From: Ectocarpus siliculosus
Lineage: Eukaryota; Sar; Phaeophyceae; Ectocarpales; Ectocarpaceae
Reading direction: 5' to 3'
Length of the DNA stretch: 10,018 nt
Assembly: GCA_000310025.1 (NCBI GenBank)
Contig: FN648986.1
Coordinates: 2,558-12,575, forward strand
Shown here: positions 1 to 8,668 of the stretch, piece by piece
Position numbering within the stretch: position 1 is the first letter of the stretch
How the letters are laid out: each line of letters begins with the position of its first letter
Program-made: the position numbers and the translations under genes
The notes under the pieces: model-generated
Seen by the model: the letters and a program-made list of their open reading frames with translations, nothing else
Database searches by the model: none
Told to the model about the DNA's origin: nothing

Positions 1-2245
1 GCTGCTTTGCCGTTTCACGCATCAGGAGTTCATTGACATGGCCGGTGGAGGCATGGAACAAATTAATGTCGATGGTGGACGTGGATTTTCCTACCGAAAA
101 CGGGGAAGCACCGGGGGCGATAATCGCCAAGGCATGCGAGAGGGAGGGGGGGGCTACGATCTGCTGCTCACTGCATTCTGTAAGATAACCTCTCAACACG
201 TCCAACTCCTCATGCTGCATAGCAAATGCAAGGGGGGGGTTCACCGCAGACTCAGGGAATTCCAGCGCATCCGGAAAAAAATCACCAGGGGGAACAGAGT
301 CTTTCGCATCCATCAATCCAACATCCAGAAACATGCTCATGTCCATGATCAGTAAGTCATCCTTGGATACAAGGGGGTTGATATCGATCTCGCAAAAATC
401 AGTCGTGCCTACTGCAGGGGGAGTCACAAGCTCGGACGATTCTACAGCGGCCGTGATGACAGGCTGAAAGTCGTGGATCGTCGTGGGGACTACGTCTACG
501 TCAACGGGCTGAAAAGCACAATGCGGTAGCACTACACCGGAAGCGGTGGAGGGGACGCTGGGACTCGAAGGTACTACACCGTCGGATCCGGTAGGCTGGA
601 CGCCAGGAGTCGAAGGTACAACGCCGGCCGTTGCGACGGACTGGAAGCCGGTACTCGCACTCGCACTCGAACTCGTGCCCGCTCCTGCACTCTGGAAAAG
701 GGAGGGGGTGGCCGCAACAAATCCTGTGCCAATGCTAGGCGGGGACGCTTGGGCAGAAACACGGGGAGGGGCATCGGGGCTAGAGGTCACAGCACGACCG
801 CTGTAATCCTGGGGCAATCGAGTAGCCCAAAGCGAGCATCCTACATCAGAGTATGCAAAGGAAAGCCTACCATCAAATAGGTGGACGCCGGTCTCGTCTA
901 GAACGATCCGTTGCTTACGCTGCGTGTGGTGCAACGAAAACAAATTGAAGGTGATTCCAGGCACAACGTACACGTCCGACATTTGCACGCAAAAATCACG
1001 CTCTCCTCCCTGGTCTTGCATGTGGAAAGCCATGTTTACCTTCCCAACACAATGCACGCGCAAATAGGCACCGTTACCTACTTGGATGTACTCCTTACCG
1101 GGCGGCACTGGCCTCAAGTCGAACATTTGATGGCTGTTGCTAACAAACGTGTTGGTCGCGCCGCTGTCGGCCCAAAATTGCTCTCTGCCAAAATGCGAAT
1201 TCGGGTTTCGTGCAGCCAAGGCAAATCCACTACCACTCTCACGCTCGGTACTCGCTACAACACCACTCGGAACGATCTCGCCTGCAGACACGAAACGTGC
1301 CATCAAGAAGTGAAGGGAGCCCGGGGCCGGTGCTGCTGCTCCGGGAGGAGATGAGTAGGGCGGGGCATGGGTGGAGTGCTGCTGCTGCTGCGACGGCTGC
1401 TGCTGGAACGTCGGTGGAGGCGGAGGCTGCGGCGGTGGCTGTGGTGGTGGCTGCTGCTGATAGTATGGTGCCGGAGGCGGGTTGTACGGCTGCTGTTGCT
1501 GGGTGTAGTCCGGCGGAGGCTGCTGGTACTGTGGCTGCGGCTGCTCCCAACCCCCATACTCCCTACTATTTGCGGGCCCCCCGTAGGGCGTGGCACCGTA
1601 ATCATGGTGCATCACGTTTGCATGCCCGTGCGGGGGTCGCCATTGCTGCTGCTGCGGGCGAGGGGGGGCTGAGTTTCCATACCTTTGCTGCGCTCCGCGT
1701 CCGCCGTGGGGTCCGTGCTGGGGTCCACCACCCCAGCCCCCCCCACCGCGGCCGCCTTGTTGCTGTTGCTGCTGCTGCTGAGGACGAGGATGGTAGTACT
1801 GCTGTTGCTGAGGCTGCTGCGGCTGTTGCTGAGGCTGCTGCGGCTGTTGTTGTTGCTGCTGCGGCGGCTGTTGCTGTTGTTGGGATGACTGCTGCTGCCG
1901 CTGCTGATGCTGCTGCCTTCGCTCTTTCTTCCGCTGCTGTTGATAGCACTCCGCGTTGGTGTGGGTTCCATACGGATGAAAGCGACAGTGCCGTTCTCCT
2001 CTGGTCTCGTCGCTCCTGTTCCGACCGTCGCCTTTGCCGTCCTGTCCACCGCCGTTCCCACTCGACCCATTTTGGACACGTCCGTCGCCCCGGGGCGCAC
2101 CGGAAGCGACGAAGGCGTGCCCCACGCCACTCTTTTGTTCCTCCTCCCGTGCGCGCACCAGGTCCGTGTGGGCCTCCTTCACGGAATCCTCTATATGCTC
2201 AAAAGTCAAATCAGGGGTGCGGTCCAACAGTTTCTTCTCTAATTT
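1..2245 (-). CDS. gag-pol: Gag C-terminus, zinc knuckle, protease and pre-integrase of copia polyprotein (partial)
   Basis: This minus-strand frame has no stop from 2305 to the window edge, about 750 codons. In order it encodes: KLEKKLLDRTPDL and a charged Gag tail; the zinc knuckle CRFHPYGTHTNAEC (1946-1987, C-x2-H-x4-H-x4-C, the CHHC variant); a Gln/Pro/Tyr-rich domain (about 1340-1940); the aspartic protease with FWADSGATNTF (Asp codon at 1166-1168) and VVPGITFNLFSL around 920-950; a Ser/Pro/Val-rich linker (about 60-810); and FHASTGHVNELL at 22-58, the H-x4-GH start of the GAG-pre-integrase domain. The protease would cleave the polyprotein, and the pre-integrase zinc region precedes integrase. 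The DSGA-to-pre-integrase distance, about 370 codons, is far longer than I expect for copia. The product is truncated only by the window edge. Confidence 0.85.
651..676. repeat. Short hexamer repeat (ACTCGC-like) in pol linker
   Basis: Three to four imperfect copies of ACTCGC lie next to one another. On the minus strand they encode alternating Ser-Ala/Ser residues (SSSASAS) within the low-complexity linker between protease and pre-integrase. Confidence 0.6.
1340..1940 (-). repeat. CAG/CAA-rich tract encoding a Gln/Pro-rich Gag domain
   Basis: This is about 600 bp of interrupted CAG, CAA and CCN codons on the minus strand. It encodes roughly 200 residues dominated by Gln, Pro, Tyr and Gly between the zinc knuckle and the protease. 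On the plus strand it reads as CTG/TTG repeats and creates long artificial Leu-, Ala- and Ser-rich frames. The codons mix CAG with CAA and CCG, and QQYY, PQQPQQ and GGRGGGWGG motifs occur, so selection on the peptide is more likely than simple slippage alone. Confidence 0.8.
1946..1987 (-). other. Gag zinc knuckle (CHHC variant)
   Basis: On the minus strand this encodes C-x2-H-x4-H-x4-C. Classic retroviral knuckles are C-x2-C-x4-H-x4-C. Replacement of the second Cys by His is, as I recall, common in plant and algal retroelement Gags. It sits directly before the Gln-rich domain and should bind element RNA. Confidence 0.75.
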
Positions 2246-2246
2246 G

Positions 2247-2879
2247 TAGGGCGGACACCAAGTGGTCGTTGGCTTCGTTGTCGGGATACACTGTCCCGTG
2301 CGACGCTAGCCTACTCCGCAAAATAGAGAACCTTCCGAAGTATTCTTGTGGGTTTTCACTCTCATGCATCGCGAATCTATGGTACTCCTTCAAGAGTCTC
2401 TTTTTCTCGGCTTTCGCTTGGGGCTCGTAATACTTGAGGAAAATCCTCCATCCCCCACTCGGGCTTCCGTCTGAGACGATTTCCGACAAGATCGGCATGT
2501 ATGAGATTGACGTGATGAGTAGATTCCACGCCACTACAGCCTTAGCTACCTTCTGATCTCCATACTCAGTCTTCAGGTCTATCATGCTGATTCCTTGCTT
2601 CCCTACTGGGATGTCCTGGTGGCTCATCACTACTTCGTGGACATCCTCCTGTGCAAACCGTGCTACCATGCTCGATCTGAAAATCAAAAGCTTCTGCTGC
2701 CTATTGTCCCCCGACTTAAGCACACCATCCCAAGGCTCAATCCGTCTACTCTCAGTCATACGGAGAGTTGCAGGGTGAGGTACTGCACCGATATCCCCTG
2801 ATGAGGTCTGGAGGCGACCGGCCATGGCAGTAGCAACCGCGTTGGCCAGCTCGTCTGCGGAGGGGTTGGGCGTCGGGCC
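2247..2879 (-). CDS. gag: Gag core of copia element (UBN2/Retrotran_gag-like)
   Basis: This is an open minus-strand frame of 211 codons, starting GPTPNPSADELANAV. The layout fits copia-type Gag. An AW at about 2533 opens a helical stretch, then comes GGW-RIFLKYY, then KKRLLKEYHRFAMHESENPQEYF written in the sequence as the MxExxxxxEYFxRFxxLRxxL block, then GTVYPDNEANDHLVSAL. The last part matches the family's D-x-E-x3-xxLxxLP end. The family binds and packages element RNA in virus-like particles. The frame stops at 2211, soon after SAL. The reading YKLEKKLLDRTPDL, which belongs next in a Gag, is in the neighbouring frame, so a net +1 shift is needed near 2245-2252. It is of opposite sign to the shift at 2878-2882. 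An internal ATG at 2825 exists but is not needed as a start. Confidence 0.72.
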
Positions 2880-2881
2880 CC

Positions 2882-3115
2882 CAGTTTCTTGCTGCCTTGT
2901 TCCTCGTTCCCGCTCCGGAGATCTTGTGTGCTCTGCTGCGCGGCTCGATGCCGTACCTCCATCTCGGCCATCTTCTTGGCCAGCTTCTCCTCCATCACCT
3001 GCTCCATCCGAGCTGCTACTCTCTCGTTGACCAGTTCTTCGATCCTGGCTTCTTCCGCTGCTTGGCGGGCCTCCGCTGCTTGGCGGGCTTCATCTTCGCG
3101 CGTGGAGGTAGGCAT
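2882..3115 (-). CDS. gag: Gag N-terminus, coiled-coil segment of copia polyprotein
   Basis: This starts at the ATG whose complement is at 3113-3115. The first 78 codons read in one frame and begin MPTSTREDEARQAAEARQAA. The segment is rich in Glu, Arg, Ala, Gln and Met with a heptad-like pattern, and so is probably an alpha-helical coiled coil used in Gag assembly. A duplicated six-residue unit (EARQAA) comes from an 18-bp tandem repeat. The frame remains open to 2756, but the sequence stops looking like Gag after KKLG. The Gag-like reading resumes one frame over at a run of five G (plus-strand C5, 2878-2882). A single missing G there would explain the break, and one more G would read KKLGGPTPN and continue. 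It is the first coding part after the leader and shares the frame of the large downstream pol segment. Confidence 0.7.
3054..3089. repeat. 18-bp tandem repeat, two copies, inside gag
   Basis: Copies at 3054-3071 and 3072-3089 differ at the last base only. They encode the doubled EARQAA unit of the Gag coiled coil on the minus strand, so the duplication is in frame. Confidence 0.85.
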
Positions 3116-3308
3116 CTTGACCCTGCTCTCGATCGCCGCAAAGCGATGCTCCTAAACCAAGCTCGACCGCGAATCTCGTAGACGACGTGTCATACGCTAG
3201 CGTGATCGATAATTCGGGTGGCTCAGTTGTGTGTGATGGGAGCGTAGAGCAGCTCGGCCATGACGGGCCGCACGGGTAGGTAAAGACGTGTAGACGTGGT
3301 GAAAAACG
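3116..3308 (-). other. Untranslated leader between LTR and gag
   Basis: These 193 bases separate the tentative LTR end from the gag ATG. I see no convincing coding frame. A primer-binding site should start with TGG just after the LTR, but the bases directly after the TGTTG/CAACA boundary do not show one. A minus-strand TGGCCGAGCTGC begins at 3260, directly after a CA, and could be a primer site if the LTR ends there instead (near 3261). Confidence 0.35.
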
Positions 3309-3465
3309 TGTTGAAAACGTAATGCAAAAGTATTGTATTCTTCGGGGGCGTGCTTGCGCTCGTAAATCTGTCACGGCATCAAGCACGCGTCACGCTCATC
3401 ACGGTTACAGTACCAAACACACCTATCCGAATCTCCGTCAAACTCTTCTCACTTCCAAGGAAAAT

Positions 3466-3483
3466 GTCCAGAAAGTTCTGGAC
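3466..3483. promoter_or_regulatory. Inverted repeat with heat-shock-element core
   Basis: GTCCAGAAAGTTCTGGAC has two 8-bp arms around a 2-base spacer. Its centre, AGAAAGTTCT, has the GAA-nn-TTC arrangement bound by heat shock factors. The flanking pentamers match the alternating pattern at two of three positions each. It lies in the presumed LTR, about 350 bp upstream of gag. The assignment as a regulatory site is an inference. Confidence 0.3.
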
Positions 3484-3600
3484 CCTTCGTACCCCATCAT
3501 TGCAATTTCCGTAGGTATGTGTACCAAAGATATCCCGTCAAACTATGCTACGAGTACCCCCAATATATCTAATAGTAGGAGGAGTAGTAACCTCAAACTT

Positions 3601-3612
3601 GAATATATATTC
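3601..3612 (-). promoter_or_regulatory. Possible TATA element of the retrotransposon
   Basis: GAATATATATTC is a perfect 12-bp palindrome inside the tentative LTR, about 490 bp upstream of the gag ATG. A TATA box is expected within a copia LTR. I cannot tell this one from other A/T-rich words nearby, such as those around 3560-3575. Confidence 0.25.
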
Positions 3613-3865
3613 GATAGATCCGGGAGTTGAGATGATTTGTGGATACGAAAGATGAATGGTTTTTAGATTTGTTGCCGTTTTACCTGGCGATATGTATGGA
3701 GGATCTCGTAGATCGTATCTCGTTCCGAGTAGGGGGGCTGTTTGTGTGTGTACTCGGCAGGATACAATTCTCCGAGATCTCCGAGGGGGTTACGCAGATG
3801 AGATAGATATGGGTATGATAGACAGACTTGTTGAAGCAGGCTTTGCCTCTTCTTGCTCACGTCTG

Positions 3866-4048
3866 TCACTCGTTAAACTCTCTAATAAGCAAGGAACTTG
3901 AGTCACTCCTTTGTGCAACACGCTCTCGACAAGAGCCCGCGAGCGTGATAACATAGTGCACGCGCCGACACCCCAAACACGTATCAACACGTCCATGCTG
4001 CACCGCGTAGTACCAACGCCCAGGGAACCAGTCCGCATCGTGATGCAA
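3866..4048 (-). other. Short Cys/Trp-rich frame crossing the tentative LTR edge, unassigned
   Basis: The minus-strand frame reads WFPGRWYYAVQHGRVDTCLG and then CRRVHYVITLAGSCRERV, which looks more protein-like than its neighbours. It then enters the presumed LTR at 3920 and stops. No start codon or clear splice site supports it. It may be a remnant of a gene cut by the insertion, or chance. I do not recognise a family. Confidence 0.15.
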
Positions 4049-4476
4049 AAAACCAAAACAAAGTCATCTATTTGCATTTTCCACTCCGGTATTTAATTCG
4101 GTACTGCGATAAAGTAGGACATGAACACCTTTCAAGAACGATCGCACGACGGTTGACCGTGCCACCTCGAGGGTGACATTCTTGAGAAAAATCGCTTGAG
4201 ACACGCCGCAGCTGATGTGCATGTTGCCGGTACACATTAGCTTCCTCAACATAGTGTTGTTTTCCTGGCACGGAGGTACCCTAACTCTTACACGCAAGTA
4301 CCGTGCGATTATAAATGACAAGTACTGTAGGCAAGAACAATGTACTACCGATGCTCACCAACCCTCTCTGCAACGAATTTGCACTCCACCCAGCTGATCA
4401 AACTACTACTTGTTGCACGATGCAGACCAACCGAGATACTACAGCAATATACCAAACATGTTAAAGCTATTTTTCC
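3921..4476. other. Region without a supported gene
   Basis: Between the tentative LTR edge and the cysteine-rich gene I find only short frames. One on the minus strand (4064-4321) includes FLKNVTLEVARSTVV and looks mildly protein-like, but it has no support from start context, splice sites or a known family. No RNA gene, clear repeat or terminator is visible. Confidence 0.5.
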
Positions 4477-4897
4477 CTAACCCCTCCTTGTTCCTATCCT
4501 AAGATCCGCCCAAAGACTTCGTTGTCCTTTCCTACCGCGCGTTGGTTTGACTTGGCACGGGGGGTGCGGCAAAAAAAATGAGAAGAGATGCGGTGGGACC
4601 GGGCCCCGCAAAAACGAACGAAATGATTTAGAAAAAACCCTCGCACCTCCGTGCGTACTGAAAGCGCTTTGCGGTACCCTCATCCAACGTCCCCTGGGAG
4701 GGGGACACGAAATGTACTGGGAACGACTTAGATAACAACAGCCCCGAGGGAAAAGTGTGCTCGATGACTCGTTGAAACAATATTGTAATTTGATCCCCGA
4801 GGAAACCCGGAATAAGGTTGTCGTACATTCGATTTTGAGGTCAAAATCTGGGGGATAAATACAGTGGCTACGACCTACCGCCTTGGCATTGCCACAC
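4477..4897 (-). CDS. Possible further 3' exon of the cysteine-rich gene
   Basis: After the donor at 5132, an acceptor AACGTGCAG lies at about 4898. Its first base completes the open codon and gives CGNAKAVGRSHCIYPPDFDL, which looks coding. The frame stays open for about 140 codons to 4477 but loses coding character after about 30. From 4828 the adjacent frame looks better (YDNLIPGFLGDQITILFQRV to a stop at 4628). One extra A in the AAAA run before it would link the two. This is either a decayed or mis-called exon, or chance. Confidence 0.22.
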
Positions 4898-5132
4898 CTG
4901 CACGTTTGAAGATGGTGCGTTTGATTTAAGATAGACTAGAAGTGTTTCGGGGCTGGAGGTCGAAGGGACTATTATTTATTTCCTAGCCTGATCATGGGGA
5001 ACTACTCCCCGAGATGGGTGTTTCCCTTGCAGTTTTAGGTAAACACCCCCCCGTGACCCATTGGATCGTACCGTGCTACAAGCGGAAGGCAAAGAACAAC
5101 AAACAGTGGATGATGATGATTTTCACAGTCAC

Positions 5133-5386
5133 CTCTTGGCCAGCTTGTTCCGGGCCATCCATATCAGGTTGTCGGCCAAAGGACGGAGGAGATTGTCGAA
5201 TGCGTGGCTGATTGCCGTACCACTGAGCACCGCCCGCCTCGTCGCGTCCATGTGGGACAGATGGACGAGTAGAGTCTCTCCGAAAACGAAATAGCCGTGC
5301 TCTTGCCAGTCATCACCGGTCACCGCTTCCACCCCGCAGTCAACACAGCCCTTGATCTTAAGCACGGCCTCGACGAGATCGGGCCC
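5133..5386 (-). CDS. Exon completing the zinc ribbon, with helical C-terminal part
   Basis: It begins after a TTCCAG acceptor, phase 0, with GPDLVEAVLKIKGCVDCG, giving the second C-x2-C of the ribbon (5336-5347). WQEHGYFVFGETLLVHLSHM follows, then DATRRAVLSGTAISHAFDNL, then LLRPLADNLIWMARNKLAKR. This two-part ribbon followed by an F-x-FGExLLVxL helix is what reminded me of Zisupton-like transposases. After AAGAG comes GTGACT, a fair donor in phase 2. Without splicing, TGA ends the protein at 5129. The two upstream phase-2 exons show the same donor-embedded TGA, so splicing onward is plausible. Confidence 0.6.
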
Positions 5387-8300
5387 CTGGAATGATGACG
5401 TCGCGTGAACAAACAAAGTCAGAATGACCAACTGGAAAAAACGTGCGCTCTCACGCTTTCTTGGAGGTTCGCAATATCTTCAAGCACTTGGTGTGCAGCC
5501 GCAATTTTTGTCCAGTTGCCATGTGACGTGAGTCCTTCCGACGTTGCTTGTGAAGCTTAAACAGGTCGAGCGGACCATGTATACATCTATTGTGCATTCC
5601 GTCTGCGCTAGTTGAATTATAATAATGACCGTGACTCCATGTGCCTACCACGTACGATGTTCGAGAAGGTATCTCGTGCACCAGCAGTCACATCAATAAC
5701 ATGCGGTTCTTGTCTTTCCTTCTTCACGGTCTGGCGTGACCAACTATGTACCCTGGATGCCTTTGCGATATGGTAGTGGATGGCACAATGCCCCAACACA
5801 AAAAAATCTAGCAGGTCGCACACGGACACAGGGCCACACCACATGCCCATGCCCAAGCAGCGGCACCCAAAAGGGGCGATGTTTACAATGCGACGCACGG
5901 TGCCGGCAATGAACTAAATACCCAACTCACCGGGACCAACGCTGTGACCCGCACACTCTTCAAGTGGACATACCCCTTGCCGCACTTGGGGCATACCGCC
6001 TCGAGACTCGCAATCTCGGCGTCCGCCTCCATTTTGCCACGCTCTCCATCTTCCGACAGGGCTGCAAAGGACGTGGACCGGGTATTTGATGCTGCCGAAC
6101 ATCCTAAGCAGCTGTTCTACCTTTGCTACAAACCCCGGCGCATTACGCTTGTACTCCGCCGCCCCTGAACCGATGCCCTCATCGCCTGAATCTTCGTCGC
6201 TCCCGCCGTCTAAGTTGAGGGGGGAGCTGCTTCCACAATCACTGCCCATGACACCCAACCCAACGATATGCGCATGCACGCATTTGCCGCTAGAGCCTTT
6301 CTTGGACGAGGTGCACCCCGTCCCCCCATTCGCCTATGATCATAGCCAATTGACGGGCGCCAGGGGGTAGATAGTTGGTGGGACACAGGTTTGTTGCGTG
6401 AAAACAGTCAATGCTACGTGCTATGATGTACACCATCTTGAAAGCACCGAAAGTATCATTCGCTGCTACTTTGCCTTTCCGACCAGCTATCCTCAGGGGA
6501 AAACACTGTACGTCAGGTAAACCACGATATTTACCATCCTAGCTAGACAACACAGGCACCGATATTGCTGGCGTGGTTTGCACAACGAATTTCAAGGTTG
6601 GGGCGGGAAAACATACACAGCAGAAGCGCTCTAGTGCTCCGAATAAAAAATAGTCATGCATCGGCAGTAGTAGACTATCACCTTGCACTGGATCTGCTTC
6701 CTTTCAGTGGTCCGCCTTCTCGTTGATGGCGCTTTCTTCGACCCGGGTGGTTGCGGGAAATCCGTCTCGACGTGTGCCCAGCTGCCAGGAATAGACCGAT
6801 GACCCGGATAGTACACAACATACGTCTGAGTCTCGCCTAAGCGCATCAACAGCGGCACCCCATGCTCCTCTGCAGTCGCTGCCATCCTTAGAATGGTGTC
6901 AAAGCTACCCTGAGTCAAAACCATCTGGGTTATCGCTGCATCCCCAACGCTTTCGATCCCTTCCCCATCCTTGCCAAAGACAACCGGCTCTGCTTCAGGA
7001 ATATCCGCCTTCGGAGTGTTCCCATCTCCGAGAATGACGTCAGCGGGCTCACATTGGCCCGCTGCAACCTGCTCGGCGTTTGGCGCGTGCTCGGGTTCCG
7101 CTTGCACACTGCAAAACCAAACGAAAGCAACCGTGAAAGTGACAGTGCATCGTCAGAAAAACTTATATATGCCGATTAATTTCTGATAAATTTAGCGAGC
7201 AGCAACTGTCGAAAAATAAAATGAGAATGCAGAACGGCCGGGCCCCTACCTGTGCCCTGCAAATGTCTTTCTTTTCCAAACGAGTTATACAAGCGTTGGG
7301 TTGCAACAATAACGTGTAGTTTCGATCGGAGATTTGCCGGTGAGAAGGAAGAGTATCGAACACCACACAAGCACTGTTGTTTCGTGACATCCCCCAACTA
7401 CTACATCGACTCACTTGTGGCATCGGTTATCGCAGCAGTTCACGATGCAGCTTGCAGGCGCACCAGGTTGCTCGGCGGTGTCGGTGATGACCATGACACG
7501 GTCGCCGCGGGCGGTAGTGGAGACCGAAAACAGTGCCTTTTGTCTATCTCTAGAGTTGCGCGCCGCCACCGTGAGAGGCAGACGGAGCTTGAAAGCGCTG
7601 GTTCGAGCCTGGCGGTGAATCACTCGGGACACGCTACTCCCGTGGATGTGGCCGGCTTGAGCTCGTTGGGATGCCGCTCGCTTATCAGCTTTGTTCTTCT
7701 TGCACCTGTATGAGTACGAAGCATGTGATGGTGGGAAGAATAGAGGGGGGGGGAATGAGTATACGTACAGCACGCACGCTGAGAGCAGGTCGTATTGTGG
7801 ACGCTCCGGTCTTGGTCGCACTGCGAGAGGGTGAAGACCTAACAAACACCGATGGTCAAGCAACCAGAAAAGTTGGAGTCGATACAGATCACCAGCAACA
7901 TTCCCGGAACAACTAGGTGAAAACAGGTGACAGCCTACCAGGCTGCGCGAGCACTGTGGAAGTCAAGATATTGTTGCATATTCCTCTCAAACAAACCACA
8001 TGGATGGGTGGCATCGAATCGGGTGACACCCACGTGTGCGAGAAGCATTCGAGAACTCGATTTGGCACATCACTCTTGGTCATATAATTAAAGAGAATTG
8101 CAATTGAACAAAGAAACTGAACAGCGGAAAACGATATTGGGTACTCACGCGTGACACAGACATGCCGACTTCGTCTTCGTATCGCAGAAGCAGCAAATGA
8201 AGCGATCCTTGGTAAGGTCGATCAGCCCATGGTCGACGTGGCAATGCCATCGTTTGAGACACCCACGACAAATCGAAGTAACTGTCTTGCTTTTCGAACA

Positions 8301-8668
8301 GCACCAACTGCGCTTCGCCAACGTAGCATTAGCAGGCACGATGACAGGGACGGGCTTTCCGCTGGAGGCATCCTTTGCCTCCCCCCCCCTCATCTTCCTC
8401 CTCATGACCGCCTGTCCCTGAGCCATGCGGTGCGCCATGCTGCAAAACCAGATGTAAACCATGGCCGTTCAGGGCGTCACCGACGATGCCACCTGCCGTC
8501 CTCTGCTGCACAGGCAACGGCAGCGGCGGAAGTGCCTGACGTACCCGTCTATCCCGCTGCGGCTGTAACACCGCCCCGCCAGCTGCGCCATGCTGCGCCA
8601 TCAAAAGCCGTTGCGGCGGCCGGAGCGGCGGCCATACCCCTCCAAAGCAACCGGCGGCTGACAGCTGT

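Larger units (their letters stand above)
1..3920 (-). mobile_element. Ty1/copia-type LTR retrotransposon, 5' part (runs off left edge)
   Basis: Read on the minus strand, the order is tentative 5' LTR, leader, Gag with a UBN2-like region, zinc knuckle, aspartic protease and GAG-pre-integrase motif. This is the fixed order of Ty1/copia (Pseudoviridae-type) elements. The reading frame is still open at position 1, so integrase, reverse transcriptase, RNase H and the 3' LTR lie outside. The coding identification is strong: the DSGAT protease motif, the VPG-x4-NLFSL segment downstream of it, and the H-x4-GH pre-integrase motif occur in the right order in one frame. The outer boundary is weak, because it depends on a TGTTG/CAACA pair and the second LTR cannot be seen. 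Two opposite frame breaks in gag suggest a non-autonomous or lightly decayed copy, unless they are assembly errors. Confidence 0.85.
3309..3920 (-). repeat. Tentative 5' LTR, 612 bp
   Basis: On the minus strand this block begins TGTTGCACAAAG and ends TTTTCAACA, so both ends carry the TGTTG...CAACA inverted pentamer usual in copia LTRs. It lies just upstream of gag and contains no sensible protein frame. It is A/T-richer than its surroundings, with TATA-like stretches. The evidence is only positional plus the five-base ends, and such pairs arise by chance. The matching 3' LTR would decide, but it is outside the window. Confidence 0.3.

Noticed and set aside
1760-1900. Regular CTG/TTG units considered as a CRISPR-like array
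   Set aside because: There are no spacers. It is a trinucleotide repeat inside a coding frame.
1602-2130. Minus-strand polyAla and polySer frames in the CAG tract
   Set aside because: They are other frames of the same repeat. Only the Gln frame connects to recognisable domains on both sides.
1210-2430. 406-codon plus-strand frame, very Ala- and Val-rich
   Set aside because: It is the antisense of the CAG-rich Gag/protease frame. The minus strand has zinc knuckle and DSGAT motifs in a single frame.
3216-3276. tRNA-like words (GGCTCAGTTG, TAGAGCAGCTCGG) in the leader
   Set aside because: The D-arm halves are separated by extra bases, the anticodon loop lacks the usual U, and no T-arm (GGTTCRA) follows. 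It is not a tRNA gene.
3322-3901. Short plus-strand frames in the A/T-rich block
   Set aside because: They lie in the presumed LTR, start by chance ATGs and show no domain.
7252-7713. Plus-strand frame of 153 codons
   Set aside because: The minus strand over the same bases has matched splice sites and phase on both sides. The plus frame has none.
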